64,000 nt of DNA. Origin: Pseudomonas sp. Root562 (GTDB lineage: Bacteria > Pseudomonadota > Gammaproteobacteria > Pseudomonadales > Pseudomonadaceae). The notes under the pieces were generated by a model, which was not told where the DNA came from, did not search any database, and saw only the letters and a program-made list of their open reading frames with translations. This document shows, piece by piece, positions 21,027 through 30,042 of this stretch (positions are counted from its first letter, which is position 1; every line of letters starts with the position of its first letter). The stretch is taken from the NCBI RefSeq assembly GCF_001427125.1, contig NZ_LMGK01000020.1:189263-253262 (forward strand), written 5' to 3'. The position numbers and the translations under genes were made by a program.

Positions 21027-21511
21027 TGAAAAGTCTAAGAGAGCGTGCAGCCGAAGGTCTTGAGGTCGGAGACCGATTCACGGTAGTCCGCTGTTTTACA
21101 GAGGACGATATTTGCCGATTCGCGCAAATCTCTCGCGATTACAATCCGGTTCACTGCGACACACGCTACGCAGAGTTGCGTGGGTTCAAGGCCCCCATTG
21201 CCCATGGCTTGCTGACGGCCAGCCTCGTCACCGAAGTGGGTGGGCAAATTGGTTGGCTCGCTACAGGAATGAGTTTCGAGTTTAAACGTCCCGTGTATGC
21301 GGGAGACGAGATCACCTGCCACTGGCTCATCGTTGATATCGATGAGCGCGGTCGCGCAAAAGCAGAAGTCAGAATACTGAACGCAGAGGGCATTACAGTG
21401 CTGGAGGCGAAGACGACTGGCGTACTGCCTGGGACTGAGGAACGTCAGCGCTTGAAGCAGATGCTCGCTGATGGAGATCCAACCAATGGAGTCAAACACT
21501 TTGTCGGGTGA
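21026..21511 (+). CDS. MaoC-like (R)-specific enoyl-CoA hydratase
   Basis: The 161-residue hot-dog-fold protein carries the hydratase motif FAQISRDYNPVHCDTRYA (catalytic aspartate and histidine) and the FKAPIAHGLLTASL segment. Its ATG shares one base with the panB stop (TGATG) and GGGAG lies just upstream, so the two are translationally coupled. A GTG three bases earlier is an alternative start. Family members hydrate enoyl-CoA or related thioesters, or serve as dehydratases. The pairing with a hydroxymethyltransferase is unusual and could produce and dehydrate a hydroxymethylated acyl compound (inference). Confidence 0.8.
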   Translation: MKSLRERAAEGLEVGDRFTVVRCFTEDDICRFAQISRDYNPVHCDTRYAELRGFKAPIAHGLLTASLVTEVGGQIGWLATGMSFEFKRPVYAGDEITCHWLIVDIDERGRAKAEVRILNAEGITVLEAKTTGVLPGTEERQRLKQMLADGDPTNGVKHFVG

Positions 21512-21615
21512 TTGCTTGCCATCGATGGGTGGGTGTCAGACTTTAGCTGCTGGGTACCGACTGCGGCTGCACAGGGCGCAGCCCGTCGGCACCATGTCTT
21601 TCATTTCGCTAAGTG

Positions 21616-22710
21616 TTATCGCCGAGATGGGCCCCGACCCTCCCACAAATTCGCCGGAACACATACGGCTCCATCCAACAACAACCTTGCCGTTCGCATC
21701 AGCCCGCAACTGACCAACTGGCCATTGTGCAGACGCAGTTCCACGGTGAACTCGCCCATCGAGTGTTCAACCGAAACTTGCTTTACGTCTCCATCCTTCA
21801 CCCTGGCCAGACGTGAAGCCACACTGCCCTCGATCAAGCAGGCAGCGGCAACACTGACCGCACCGAACACCCCAATGCTGGTATGGCAACGATGAGGGAT
21901 GAATGTACGGGTGCTAAGCGCCCCACCGGCTTGTGCCGGTGCAATCAGGCACATTTTGGGCACGTTGCGCTGACTAACATCGCCGAGGTTCATGCGCGGG
22001 CCGGCCTGCACGCGGATCGATTCAAGGCGGGCTTTCAACTCAGTATTGGCATCCAGTTGTGCCGGACTCTCATAGCCGCTCAAAGCGAGGTCTTCGGCTC
22101 GGATCAGCACCACTGGCATGCCATTGTCCACGCAAGTGACTTCAACGCCGTCGAACAGATCCACTGCATTGCCAGTCGGCAACAAAGCACCGCAACTGGA
22201 GCCGGCGACATCCTCGAACTCCACGATCAACGGCGCACCACCGCCGGGAACTCCGTCGATTCGCGCATCACCGGTATAGCAAACGGCACCATTGGGGGTA
22301 GGCACATGCGCAATCGCAATCTGCCCGGTGTTCTCCATGAAGATACGCACCGGAGTCACATCCCCCGTCACATCCACCAGTCCGCGTTCGATGGCGAACG
22401 GGCCGACACCGGTGAGGATGTTGCCGCAGTTCTGGCCATAATCGACTCGCGGCTCCTCCACCAACACTTGGGCAAACAGGTAATCAACATCAGCTTCGAC
22501 ACGCGTGGACGGCTTAATGATCGCCACCTTGCTGGTCAGCGAGTCGCCACCACCGATGCCATCGATCTGGCGCGCATCAGGCGAGCCCATGACGGCCAGC
22601 AAAACGCGGTCTCGCAGTGCCGACGCCTCTGGCAAGTCTTGAGCAAGGAAATAAGCCCCTTTCGACGTCCCCCCGCGCATCAACAGGCAAGGAATGCGTG
22701 TCTGGCTCAT
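21616..22710 (-). CDS. galD: 4-oxalomesaconate tautomerase (PrpF family)
   Basis: The enzyme has 364 residues from the ATG at 22710, with GGAG upstream. This PrpF/DAP-epimerase-fold isomerase shows RIPCLLMRGGTSKGAYF, IDGIGGGDSLTSKVAII, DYGQNCGNILTGVGPFA (catalytic cysteine) and a second catalytic-cysteine segment near CHTSIGVFGAVSVAAAC. In P. putida GalD converts the keto form of 4-oxalomesaconate, the ring-cleavage product of gallate, to the enol form. It is the last gene of the galBCD operon; the preceding galC stop is three bases from its start. Confidence 0.92.
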   Translation of the reverse strand: MSQTRIPCLLMRGGTSKGAYFLAQDLPEASALRDRVLLAVMGSPDARQIDGIGGGDSLTSKVAIIKPSTRVEADVDYLFAQVLVEEPRVDYGQNCGNILTGVGPFAIERGLVDVTGDVTPVRIFMENTGQIAIAHVPTPNGAVCYTGDARIDGVPGGGAPLIVEFEDVAGSSCGALLPTGNAVDLFDGVEVTCVDNGMPVVLIRAEDLALSGYESPAQLDANTELKARLESIRVQAGPRMNLGDVSQRNVPKMCLIAPAQAGGALSTRTFIPHRCHTSIGVFGAVSVAAACLIEGSVASRLARVKDGDVKQVSVEHSMGEFTVELRLHNGQLVSCGLMRTARLLLDGAVCVPANLWEGRGPSRR

Positions 22711-22712
22711 GC

Positions 22713-23429
22713 TCAATCTCCGAGATCGTCAAGACTGTCGACGTACCGCAACCCTTTTTCAGCGAGGCGTGCACGCATGTTGTAGATGTCCAGCCCCAAT
22801 TCGCCCTTCGCCAAGCGCAAGGCCTTTTGCTCTTCCAGATCGGCACGCGCTCGACTGGCTTCGACAACCTGGGGCACTTCGCCGCGACGCACAATAACCA
22901 CACCATCGTCATCGGCTACCACCACGTCACCAGGGTTGACCAACTGACCGCCGCATACCAGTGGCAAGTTGACCGAACCAAGGGTCTCCTTGATCGTGCC
23001 CTGAGCACTGATGGCACGAGACCATACCGGGAACCCCATCTCGCGCAGCGTGTGGGTATCACGCACGCCGGCATCGATCACCAGGGCGCGCACGCCGTGA
23101 GCCTTGAGCGAAGTGGCGAGCAGGTCGCCGAAGTAACCGTCGGTGCATGGCGAACTGGGGGCGACCACCAGGATATCGCCGGGGCGGCACTGCTCCACCG
23201 CCACATGGAACATCCAGTTATCGCCCGGCGCCACCAGCACCGTGACCGCCGAGCCACTGATCACTGTACCTCGTTGTATTGGTGTGATCGAAGATGTCAG
23301 CAGGCCTTTTCGCCCCTGAGATTCGTGGACGGTCGCGACACCGAAGCGCCGCAATTCATCGACCAACACCTGGTCGGCCCTGGCGATGTTGCGCACGACA
23401 ACACCGGTTTTTCCGATCAACTCGCTCAT
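22713..23429 (-). CDS. galC: 4-carboxy-4-hydroxy-2-oxoadipate aldolase
   Basis: The enzyme has 238 residues and the RraA-like fold. Segments [46 protein letters not shown] (arginine and aspartate of the pyruvate/metal site) and [17 protein letters not shown] are those of HMG/CHA aldolases such as GalC and LigK. It splits 4-carboxy-4-hydroxy-2-oxoadipate into pyruvate and oxaloacetate, the final step of gallate breakdown. Its ATG overlaps the galB stop by four bases. Confidence 0.93.
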   Translation of the reverse strand: MSELIGKTGVVVRNIARADQVLVDELRRFGVATVHESQGRKGLLTSSITPIQRGTVISGSAVTVLVAPGDNWMFHVAVEQCRPGDILVVAPSSPCTDGYFGDLLATSLKAHGVRALVIDAGVRDTHTLREMGFPVWSRAISAQGTIKETLGSVNLPLVCGGQLVNPGDVVVADDDGVVIVRRGEVPQVVEASRARADLEEQKALRLAKGELGLDIYNMRARLAEKGLRYVDSLDDLGD

Positions 23430-24160
23430 CCCAGATTCTCCGTCACGCGCGGGAAGATGCTTTGGTAGCCCTCGCCATAAATGATGTCGCGGCTGGAGGT
23501 GATCCCTACGTTGCGCTTGGCTTGCACACCACGCTGCAGGGCAACGCGCGTGTAGTACTCCCAGAGGTGTTCCTGACCGGCCATGCACTGGATGGCGGCG
23601 TACTTTTTGTCCCAGACCGAAGTGATGTCCAGTAACACGTCAGGGCGCCATTCGCATTGCTCGGGCTGGTGAGGTTCGAAGCTGTAGACCGGTGGTGCGC
23701 CGACGATTTTCTCACCCGGTTTGTAGCCTTCGGCCTGGGCGATGATACGCGCCTCTTGGGTCAGGTTCATGGCAAGCGGGTGATCGTAGTTGTAAGGGTC
23801 TTTCAGCGAATGGCTCAACACGAATTCTGGCTGAACCCGGCGGAACACATCGGCCAGGCGGAACAGCGTTTCCTTGTCGGCACGCATCGGGTAGTCGCCG
23901 ATATCGAAAAACTCGACACTGGCACCCAGGATATCGGCGGCGGCCTGGGCCTCTTCGCGGCGAGCGCTTTTGACTTTGTCTTCGCTCATCTCGCCCTTGC
24001 GCCACAGCTTGGCGGACTCACCGCGTTCGCCGAAGGACAAGCAGACGATGTGCACGTTGTAACCCTGCTGTGCATGCAGCGCGATGGCACCACCGGCACG
24101 CCAGACGAAATCGGCAGAGTGTGCGCTGACGACCAGCGCGTTTTTTGGTGATTCGTTCAT
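23426..24160 (-). CDS. galB: 4-oxalomesaconate hydratase (LmbE/PIG-L family)
   Basis: The protein has 244 residues from the ATG at 24160 (GGAGGAG about nine bases upstream, a very strong RBS). The N-terminus [18 protein letters not shown] carries the metal-binding His/Asp of the PIG-L deacetylase fold, with [20 protein letters not shown] later. Within this fold GalB of P. putida acts as a zinc-dependent hydratase converting 4-oxalomesaconate to 4-carboxy-4-hydroxy-2-oxoadipate. It is the first gene of galBCD, divergent from galR across 139 bp that contain a GalR-type site. Confidence 0.92.
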   Translation of the reverse strand: MNESPKNALVVSAHSADFVWRAGGAIALHAQQGYNVHIVCLSFGERGESAKLWRKGEMSEDKVKSARREEAQAAADILGASVEFFDIGDYPMRADKETLFRLADVFRRVQPEFVLSHSLKDPYNYDHPLAMNLTQEARIIAQAEGYKPGEKIVGAPPVYSFEPHQPEQCEWRPDVLLDITSVWDKKYAAIQCMAGQEHLWEYYTRVALQRGVQAKRNVGITSSRDIIYGEGYQSIFPRVTENLG

Positions 24161-24233
24161 TGCGGATTCTCCTCCTGCGTTTCGAAAGAGCATCGCACCG
24201 CGAACCACTGAGGTAGAAATGCGTTAGAGTTTT

Positions 24234-24260
24234 CGAGGTATGCTTTTTTTTTATTGTCTA
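24234..24260 (-). promoter_or_regulatory. Candidate GalR site upstream of galB
   Basis: The plus strand reads GAGGTATGC then a T-run and TTATTG, matching 16 of 23 positions of the motif upstream of galT (AGGTATCGG-TTTTTCTTATCGG). The distance from the conserved ACCT to a TTCGCGG block on the minus strand is 35 bases, against 36 to TTGCGG for galT. The match is weaker than at the other three sites because part of it is a T-run. Confidence 0.5.
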
Positions 24261-24299
24261 CAGCCAATGGGCGATGCATAGTCAGACTTAAACATCGAT

Positions 24300-25544
24300 A
24301 TGCAGAGCACGCTCCCCATGGAGACCAATGAACTTCCCAGCCTGATGCAGGTGCGAGCCTTCGTCAGAGTCGCCGACCATGGCAGCGTTTCGAAGGCTTC
24401 TGTGGCCCTGTTCCGGGCGCAGTCGGTGGTCACCCGGTCTATTTCCGAATTGGAAGCCCGGCTGGATATACCGTTGTTTGAACGTCATGCCAACGGTATG
24501 CGTTTGACCGATTACGGTGCGCGGCTATTGCCTCGGGCGCGTCGGGTACTGGCCGAGCTCGAAAGCGTGCCACGCTTACTAGGTAGTGGGGAGAAGCGTG
24601 CTGTCGAACCGCTTTACCTGTTCCAGAACAGGCGCCTGCAAGTTTTTGTCAAACTTTGTGAAACCCACCATATGCAGACTGTTGCCAGCTTGCTTGGTCT
24701 GAGCCAGCCGGCGATCAGCTCGACCATCAAGGTCATGGAAAATGGCTGTGCCCAATCATTGTTCGAGCGTACACCTCGCGGACTGCAGCCGACGCGTGTC
24801 AGCCATGAAATCCTCTTTCCGATCCGTCGGGCGCTGAACGAGTTGCGCCATATCGAGACCGATATCACCGCAATGCGCGGTGACCTGCAAGGCGTGGTAC
24901 ATGTCGGTGCCCTGCCCTTGGGTCGTACGCGTATTTTGCCCGAGGCCATCGTGCGCTTGATGGCCGAACACCCTGCGACCCAAGTTATCACCAACGAAAG
25001 CCCATTCGATCTGCTGGCGACCGAGTTGCGAGCCGGCGATGTGGACTTCATTTTTGGCGCCCTACGGCCGCAGGCCTACGCCAGCGACCTGAGCGGCGAA
25101 GTGTTGCTCACGGAGGAAATGGTAGTGGTGGCGCGGCGTGATCACCCGCTCTATCTAAAAACGGCTTTGCAAGATGAGCTTAGCGCCGCCCAGTGGGTAC
25201 TGCCTCGCGCCGGATCGCCCGCCCGGCAGATGCTCGACGAGTGCTTCACCCGGTTCGGGATTGCGCCGCCCCGACCGATGGTGGAAAGCGGCGATATGTC
25301 TATCATTCGTGGACTGTTATTGCGTTCGGACATGCTCGCCGCAGTGTCCACTCACCAGCTGGAACATGAGATTGCCTCGGGCGAATTGTGCATCCTGCCG
25401 CTGGAGCTGAGGCAAACTACCCGGGCCATCGGCCTGACTTATCGTAGCGGCTGCCTGCACTCTCCGGTGGCTCAAGCCCTGATGGATACGATTCGCCGGG
25501 TAATCCTTGAGGCAGGCAGTGGTTCAGGCCCGTCACCAACCTAA
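24300..25544 (+). CDS. galR: GalR-like LysR-family regulator with two N-terminal HTH modules
   Basis: This 414-residue protein is about 110 residues longer than an ordinary LysR protein. A first winged HTH occupies residues 16-75 (MQVRAFVRVADHGSVSKAS, RSISELEARLDIPLFER). A second complete one occupies about 108-170 (RRLQVFVKLCETHHMQTVAS, SQPAISSTIKVMENG). The effector domain follows (GVVHVGALPLGRTRILPEA). It is divergent from galBCD, and in P. putida the equivalent gene activates the gallate genes. No good RBS marks either ATG (24300 or 24318). The double DNA-binding unit could explain the long, extended sites seen upstream of the target genes (inference). Confidence 0.88.
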   Translation: MQSTLPMETNELPSLMQVRAFVRVADHGSVSKASVALFRAQSVVTRSISELEARLDIPLFERHANGMRLTDYGARLLPRARRVLAELESVPRLLGSGEKRAVEPLYLFQNRRLQVFVKLCETHHMQTVASLLGLSQPAISSTIKVMENGCAQSLFERTPRGLQPTRVSHEILFPIRRALNELRHIETDITAMRGDLQGVVHVGALPLGRTRILPEAIVRLMAEHPATQVITNESPFDLLATELRAGDVDFIFGALRPQAYASDLSGEVLLTEEMVVVARRDHPLYLKTALQDELSAAQWVLPRAGSPARQMLDECFTRFGIAPPRPMVESGDMSIIRGLLLRSDMLAAVSTHQLEHEIASGELCILPLELRQTTRAIGLTYRSGCLHSPVAQALMDTIRRVILEAGSGSGPSPT

Positions 25545-25624
25545 TATGTGCCTGGAGCACTGCTTCGCGAGGAGGCTCAATGAAACAGTTTGAGTTTGCC
25601 CATTTACGGGGAAACTACCAATAG

Positions 25625-27250
25625 TCACGTGCGAAAGCGTCCTACCAGCCCGCTTAACTCCTCCGCAAGCTGTGTCAGCTGCTTGCTGGCAGTGTTCGTT
25701 TGTTGCGCACCTTCCGAAGATTTCGCCGACAGGTCGCGGATTGTGAGGAGATTGCTGTCCACTTCACGCGCCACCTGCGCCTGTTCTTCCGCTGCGCTCG
25801 CGATCACCAGGTTGCGCTCATTGATCTGGCCGATGGCAGCGAATACTTCTTCCAGCACTACACCGCTCGCTTGAGTCATGTTTAGCGCCACCTGTGCTTT
25901 AGACGAACTAGCATGCATAGCTCCAACCGCCTGTTCGGCTGTGCTCTGCACGCTAGCAATGATCTGTTCGATTTCACGAGTCGACTCCTGCGCCCGGTAT
26001 GCCAGCGTCCGTACCTCGTCGGCCACCACCGCAAAACCACGTCCGGCTTCACCGGCGCGTGCTGCTTCAATGGCAGCATTGAGCGCCAGTAGGTTGGTCT
26101 GTTCGGAAACCGACCGTATTACGTCCAGCACTTTGCTAATGTTTCGCACTTCATGAGCCAGATTTTGAATGCATTCGGCGCTGCCCTGGATATCGGCTGT
26201 CATCGATTGGGTTCCCTCGATATTCTCGTGGACTTGCTGACGGCTCTTTTTCGAAAGGTTGTCGGAGGCAGCGGCCGTTTGCGAAGTCGACACGGCGTTA
26301 CGAGCCACCTCTTCGATGGCGCTCGTCATTTCGTTGACTGCCGTGACGGCCTGTTCCAATTGCTGGTTCTGCTGCTGAAGCCCACGATTGCTTTCTCCTG
26401 TTATCGCATTCAGTTCTTGTGCAGCTGACGCCAGTTGGGTCGCGGAACCGGTGATCAGATCCAGGGTGACGCGCTGGCTGGTTTGCATGCGATGAAGCTC
26501 GACGAAGAGTTCGCCAATTTCGTTGCGGCCAGGAACGGTCACAGGCTGAGTGAGATCGCCACCTGCGATACGTCGAAAATGTTGACCTGCATCGCGCAAG
26601 GGCCGCAATACACGGGTAGCGATAAAGACCCAGCACAGGATGGCCATGGCCAATGTAATAACGCCCAGTGTAGCTGCCACGGTCTGCGCCATTTTCAGCC
26701 GGTCAACTGATTGCACAATGATCTGCTTGCTTCGTGTTTCCAGCTCGCCAACCAGCTTTAGGCGTACCGCCTGCAGCTTGGCCATGCCATCAACGGCCGC
26801 ATTATTTGACTCAATGTAATCTGCGGCCGACAAAGCACGCACCGCTGCGCGCTGGCCGACAACGGCAGCCCCGAACTTGTCGAAGCAGACCTTGAGTTCG
26901 TCGGCCATACCCTTGAGCAACGGATCTTTAATGGCGTCGGCGGCAGCGTTGAGCTTGGCGATACTTTCCACCCAGATACCCTCGCTACGCAACAGACGCG
27001 CTTGTGCATCCTCAACCTGGCCGCCCATACTTTCTATGAACGCCGAAGAGACGTTAGCACTGGTTCGGGTAGCCAATAGCAGCGAATTGTTTACGCCGTC
27101 GATGACAATAGTGGCGCTGTTCAACTCGATGATCTCGTCGTGGCTGGTGACTGCCGCCCGCCAACTGCTCAGGGTCAAGAAGAGCAATGCCACGATGAAG
27201 AGTACGAGCACCGTGATCATACCGGTGCGGATTTTAAGATCAGGGAACAT
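25625..27250 (-). CDS. Methyl-accepting chemotaxis protein in the gallate cluster
   Basis: The receptor has 541 residues. The first membrane helix is at residues 10-30, and a periplasmic four-helix-bundle-type sensor domain spans about 31-190. The second helix is at about 190-212 ([20 protein letters not shown]) and HAMP at about 212-265. The signalling domain follows with the invariant hairpin tip ([20 protein letters not shown]). There is no C-terminal CheR-tether pentapeptide. It lies between galR and galP, 119 bp from the porin gene, so attraction to gallate or a related phenolic acid is a reasonable guess. Nothing in the sequence proves the ligand. Confidence 0.9.
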   Translation of the reverse strand: MFPDLKIRTGMITVLVLFIVALLFLTLSSWRAAVTSHDEIIELNSATIVIDGVNNSLLLATRTSANVSSAFIESMGGQVEDAQARLLRSEGIWVESIAKLNAAADAIKDPLLKGMADELKVCFDKFGAAVVGQRAAVRALSAADYIESNNAAVDGMAKLQAVRLKLVGELETRSKQIIVQSVDRLKMAQTVAATLGVITLAMAILCWVFIATRVLRPLRDAGQHFRRIAGGDLTQPVTVPGRNEIGELFVELHRMQTSQRVTLDLITGSATQLASAAQELNAITGESNRGLQQQNQQLEQAVTAVNEMTSAIEEVARNAVSTSQTAAASDNLSKKSRQQVHENIEGTQSMTADIQGSAECIQNLAHEVRNISKVLDVIRSVSEQTNLLALNAAIEAARAGEAGRGFAVVADEVRTLAYRAQESTREIEQIIASVQSTAEQAVGAMHASSSKAQVALNMTQASGVVLEEVFAAIGQINERNLVIASAAEEQAQVAREVDSNLLTIRDLSAKSSEGAQQTNTASKQLTQLAEELSGLVGRFRT

Positions 27251-27369
27251 TTGACGAGCTCCAAGTAGTGACTGCGGCTGAGCAGGCTCGCACCCTCAGG
27301 GGATTGAGGCCGTACACGACTTCGTGAACGACAATGGTCACCTGTGGGGCGAATCTGCTTGCCAAGGCG

Positions 27370-28617
27370 TTAGAGCAGGCTCAATGGATAGCTGATGATC
27401 AGACGGTTCTCATCAAACTCATTACTGCTGTAGTCCCGACGAATGCTGGAATTACGAAGGCGCAAGTTGAGGTTCTTGAAGGTACCGCTCTGCACGGTAT
27501 AGGCCAGCTCGGACTCACGTCCCCACTCCTCGCCATCGGTGATGCTGCCTGTGTGCACGTTTTCCCCGCTGATGTAGCGGTTCATCAAAGTCAGGCCGGG
27601 GATGCCAAGGGCAACGAAATTGTAGTCGTGGCGCAGTTGCCAGGATTTCTCTCGGGCGTTGTCATAACTGTTGTTGAAGCTATCGTTGGCCAGGGTACCG
27701 CCGCTGGTGCCGTTGACCCGCATCCATGCGTTGTCACCGGTGAGCTTTTGTAGGCCGACGTAGAAGGTATTGCCACCGTACTTGGCCGAGAGCAGCGCTG
27801 AGGCGGTGCGGTTGTCTAGGTCGCCGGCGCGGGCACTGCCGTCCTCGCGCCCCCAGAAGTAACCCAGGTTTGCCCCCAGCGTCCAGGCGCCGAGCGGTTG
27901 ACTGTGTACCAGTTGCAGATACTGTTGCTGATAGATGTCCTTTAGCTCGGCATTCCACAGGCCAATCATGGTGCGCTTGTCGTTAAAGCTGTATTCACCG
28001 CCGACGAAGTTGAAGCGATCGGACGTGAACGCGGTTTTCCCCTGCATGAACATGTCGTCCATGCTTGAATCGTTGCGTGGGCTGTTTTGCCGGAACTGAC
28101 CGCCGTACAGGGTCAGGCCATCGATATCCTGCGAGGTGATCTGGCCGCCACGGAAGGTTTGCGGCAGCGAACGGCCATCGTCGGAACGCAGGATCGGCAA
28201 TACCGGCATCCACTCACCGACCTTCAGTTCGGTTTTGCCCACTTTCATTTTCCCGGCGACCGCCAAGCGGCCGAAATCATCGGCAGGACGCCCATCGCTA
28301 TCGAGTGGCAATAGCTGCGTACCACCGGTGCCCTGCCCACCATCAAGCTTGACCGAATAGAGTCCCAACACATCTACGCCAAATCCCACCGGGCCCTGGG
28401 TGAAACCCGAACGAGCATCGAGGATAAAGCTCTGCGTCCACTCTTCGGCCTTGCCTTGCGGGTAAGCCGGATTGGTAAAGTTGCGGTTGATGTAGAAGTT
28501 GCGCAGGTTCAGATTCGCGCTGGCGTCATCGATGAAACCTGCGGCCTGAACTTCCAGAGGTGCCGTACAAGCAACAGCCAGCGAGCAAGCGATTCGGCGA
28601 TTAACGGTGATTTTCAT
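27370..28617 (-). CDS. galP: OprD-family outer-membrane porin
   Basis: The porin has 415 residues with a signal peptide (KITVNRRIACSLAVACTAP, cleavage after VQA). The mature protein begins GFIDDASANLNLRNFYINR, the invariant OprD opening. Typical features are SGFTQGPVGFGVDVLGLYSV, GKTELKVGEWMPVLPILRSD and the C-terminal strand NRLIISYPLSLL. The position directly after galA matches galP of P. putida, which supports gallate uptake across the outer membrane. AAAACAATAACAATG at the start is a possible Hfq/Crc (CA-motif) site. Confidence 0.88.
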   Translation of the reverse strand: MKITVNRRIACSLAVACTAPLEVQAAGFIDDASANLNLRNFYINRNFTNPAYPQGKAEEWTQSFILDARSGFTQGPVGFGVDVLGLYSVKLDGGQGTGGTQLLPLDSDGRPADDFGRLAVAGKMKVGKTELKVGEWMPVLPILRSDDGRSLPQTFRGGQITSQDIDGLTLYGGQFRQNSPRNDSSMDDMFMQGKTAFTSDRFNFVGGEYSFNDKRTMIGLWNAELKDIYQQQYLQLVHSQPLGAWTLGANLGYFWGREDGSARAGDLDNRTASALLSAKYGGNTFYVGLQKLTGDNAWMRVNGTSGGTLANDSFNNSYDNAREKSWQLRHDYNFVALGIPGLTLMNRYISGENVHTGSITDGEEWGRESELAYTVQSGTFKNLNLRLRNSSIRRDYSSNEFDENRLIISYPLSLL

Positions 28618-28703
28618 TGTTATTGTTTTCCGATTTTTGGGTAAAGAAATGCCCTGCGCCCTTATTTGCCGGGCACACTGGGATCAAGCGAAAAATGGGT
28701 GAT

Positions 28704-28724
28704 GGCGACCCGGAAAAGGTCGCC
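28704..28724. other. Intergenic hairpin between galA and galP
   Basis: GGCGACC - 7 bases - GGTCGCC forms a 7-bp perfect stem in the 137-bp galA-galP gap, without a clear T-run. It is more likely a processing or attenuation element than a full terminator. Confidence 0.4.
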
Positions 28725-28754
28725 GAGAACTAACGGAGCGATCGCCCCTGAGGA

Positions 28755-30017
28755 TCAGCGAGAGGTTTTGCCCGCCACCGAGTACAGCACCTGCTGGTTG
28801 CGGGTCTTCATAAACTCCTCAAGGGTCTGCCCACGCATTGCTGCGTAGACCTGCAGATTTGGAATGCCGAGCACAGCAGCGAGTTTTTCCAGCACAAAGA
28901 AAATCGCCCCGTACTGGATCAGACCGCGCCAGTCACGACGTCGCAGCAGATCGCATTCCTCTTCGCTCAAGCCACCCTCCTCGTACAGCGCCTCCGGTGC
29001 CTCAAGAAATCGTTGGCGCCATTGCGGCTCGATCATCCGGTGCAGGAATTTGTTCAGGCGATAGCCCTTGGCGCTGCGCTCCAAGGTGAACGGGTAGGTG
29101 CCTTCCAGTTTTTCGATACCCGCCAACTGATGCTGCATATGCTGCAAGTGACGCGTCGTGACTTCGACGGGCACCTCCCTGTCCTGATTCTCCAACAACA
29201 GCGTGGCGATACCCGTCATGGACGGCAGGTAGTAGTCCTGATGCAGGTTCTTCACCGTGGCCGACAGCGCACCGCGCATGATCAGCCAGGTGATGACTTC
29301 AGAGCCTTCCATTCCGCCGAGGGTGGCGTACTCGGCATGGGTGATTTCGGTCAGGCGCACCGGGTCATTGACCAGCAGATCAACAAATTGCTCATCCCAT
29401 TGCGGGTTATTGAAGCCGCAACGCTCGCCATGCACCTGATGGGACACCCCACCGGTCGCGACAATGGCCACCTTTAGATCTTCGGGATAGCTTTCAATGG
29501 CACGGCGCAAGGCCTGGCCCAGCTTGTAGCAGCGCAGGGCACTGGGAATCGGGAACTGCAACACGCCGACCTGTAGCGGCACGATTTCTACCGGCCACTC
29601 AGGTTCGCACGGCAAAAGTGCAGACATCGGCGAAAAAAAGCCATGATCCAGTGGTTTGTCACGGAAGAAACTCATGTCGAATTCATCGGCCATCAGACTT
29701 TGACCAATGTGCCGCGACAGCGCCGCATGTCCGCCAACCGCGGGCAGCAAGCGCGGATTACCGCCCTCATCCGCCACCTCGTAATGCTCATCGACTCCCA
29801 AGGAGAACCCGCCATAGTGGTCGAAGAAGAACGAGGTCACATGGTCGTTGAAGATGTAGAACAACACATCCGGTTGTTGCTCCTTCAGCCAGACTTTGAT
29901 CGGTTCGAAGCCTTCGAAGATCGGCGCCCAGGCCGCCTCATTCTGTTTTTCGTGATCGACGGCAAAGCCGATGGTTGGTGTGTGCGATACAGCGAGGCCA
30001 CCGATGATGCGTGCCAT
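28755..30017 (-). CDS. galA: Gallate dioxygenase
   Basis: The enzyme has 420 residues. Residues 1-280 are a class III extradiol dioxygenase (LigB-like) domain: ARIIGGLAVSHTPTIG carries the first iron-ligand histidine, YIFNDHVTSFF the second, and a conserved glutamate follows GGVSHQVHGERCGFNN. The last 130 residues are a LigA-like alpha subunit fused in the same chain (LNKFLHRMIEPQWRQ, LGIPNLQVYAAMRGQTLEEF). This fusion is the hallmark of GalA, which opens the gallate ring between C4 and C5 to 4-oxalomesaconate. It follows galT by 25 bp with AAAGGAAC as RBS. Confidence 0.95.
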   Translation of the reverse strand: MARIIGGLAVSHTPTIGFAVDHEKQNEAAWAPIFEGFEPIKVWLKEQQPDVLFYIFNDHVTSFFFDHYGGFSLGVDEHYEVADEGGNPRLLPAVGGHAALSRHIGQSLMADEFDMSFFRDKPLDHGFFSPMSALLPCEPEWPVEIVPLQVGVLQFPIPSALRCYKLGQALRRAIESYPEDLKVAIVATGGVSHQVHGERCGFNNPQWDEQFVDLLVNDPVRLTEITHAEYATLGGMEGSEVITWLIMRGALSATVKNLHQDYYLPSMTGIATLLLENQDREVPVEVTTRHLQHMQHQLAGIEKLEGTYPFTLERSAKGYRLNKFLHRMIEPQWRQRFLEAPEALYEEGGLSEEECDLLRRRDWRGLIQYGAIFFVLEKLAAVLGIPNLQVYAAMRGQTLEEFMKTRNQQVLYSVAGKTSR

Positions 30018-30042
30018 GATGAGTTCCTTTGTTCGAAGTAAA

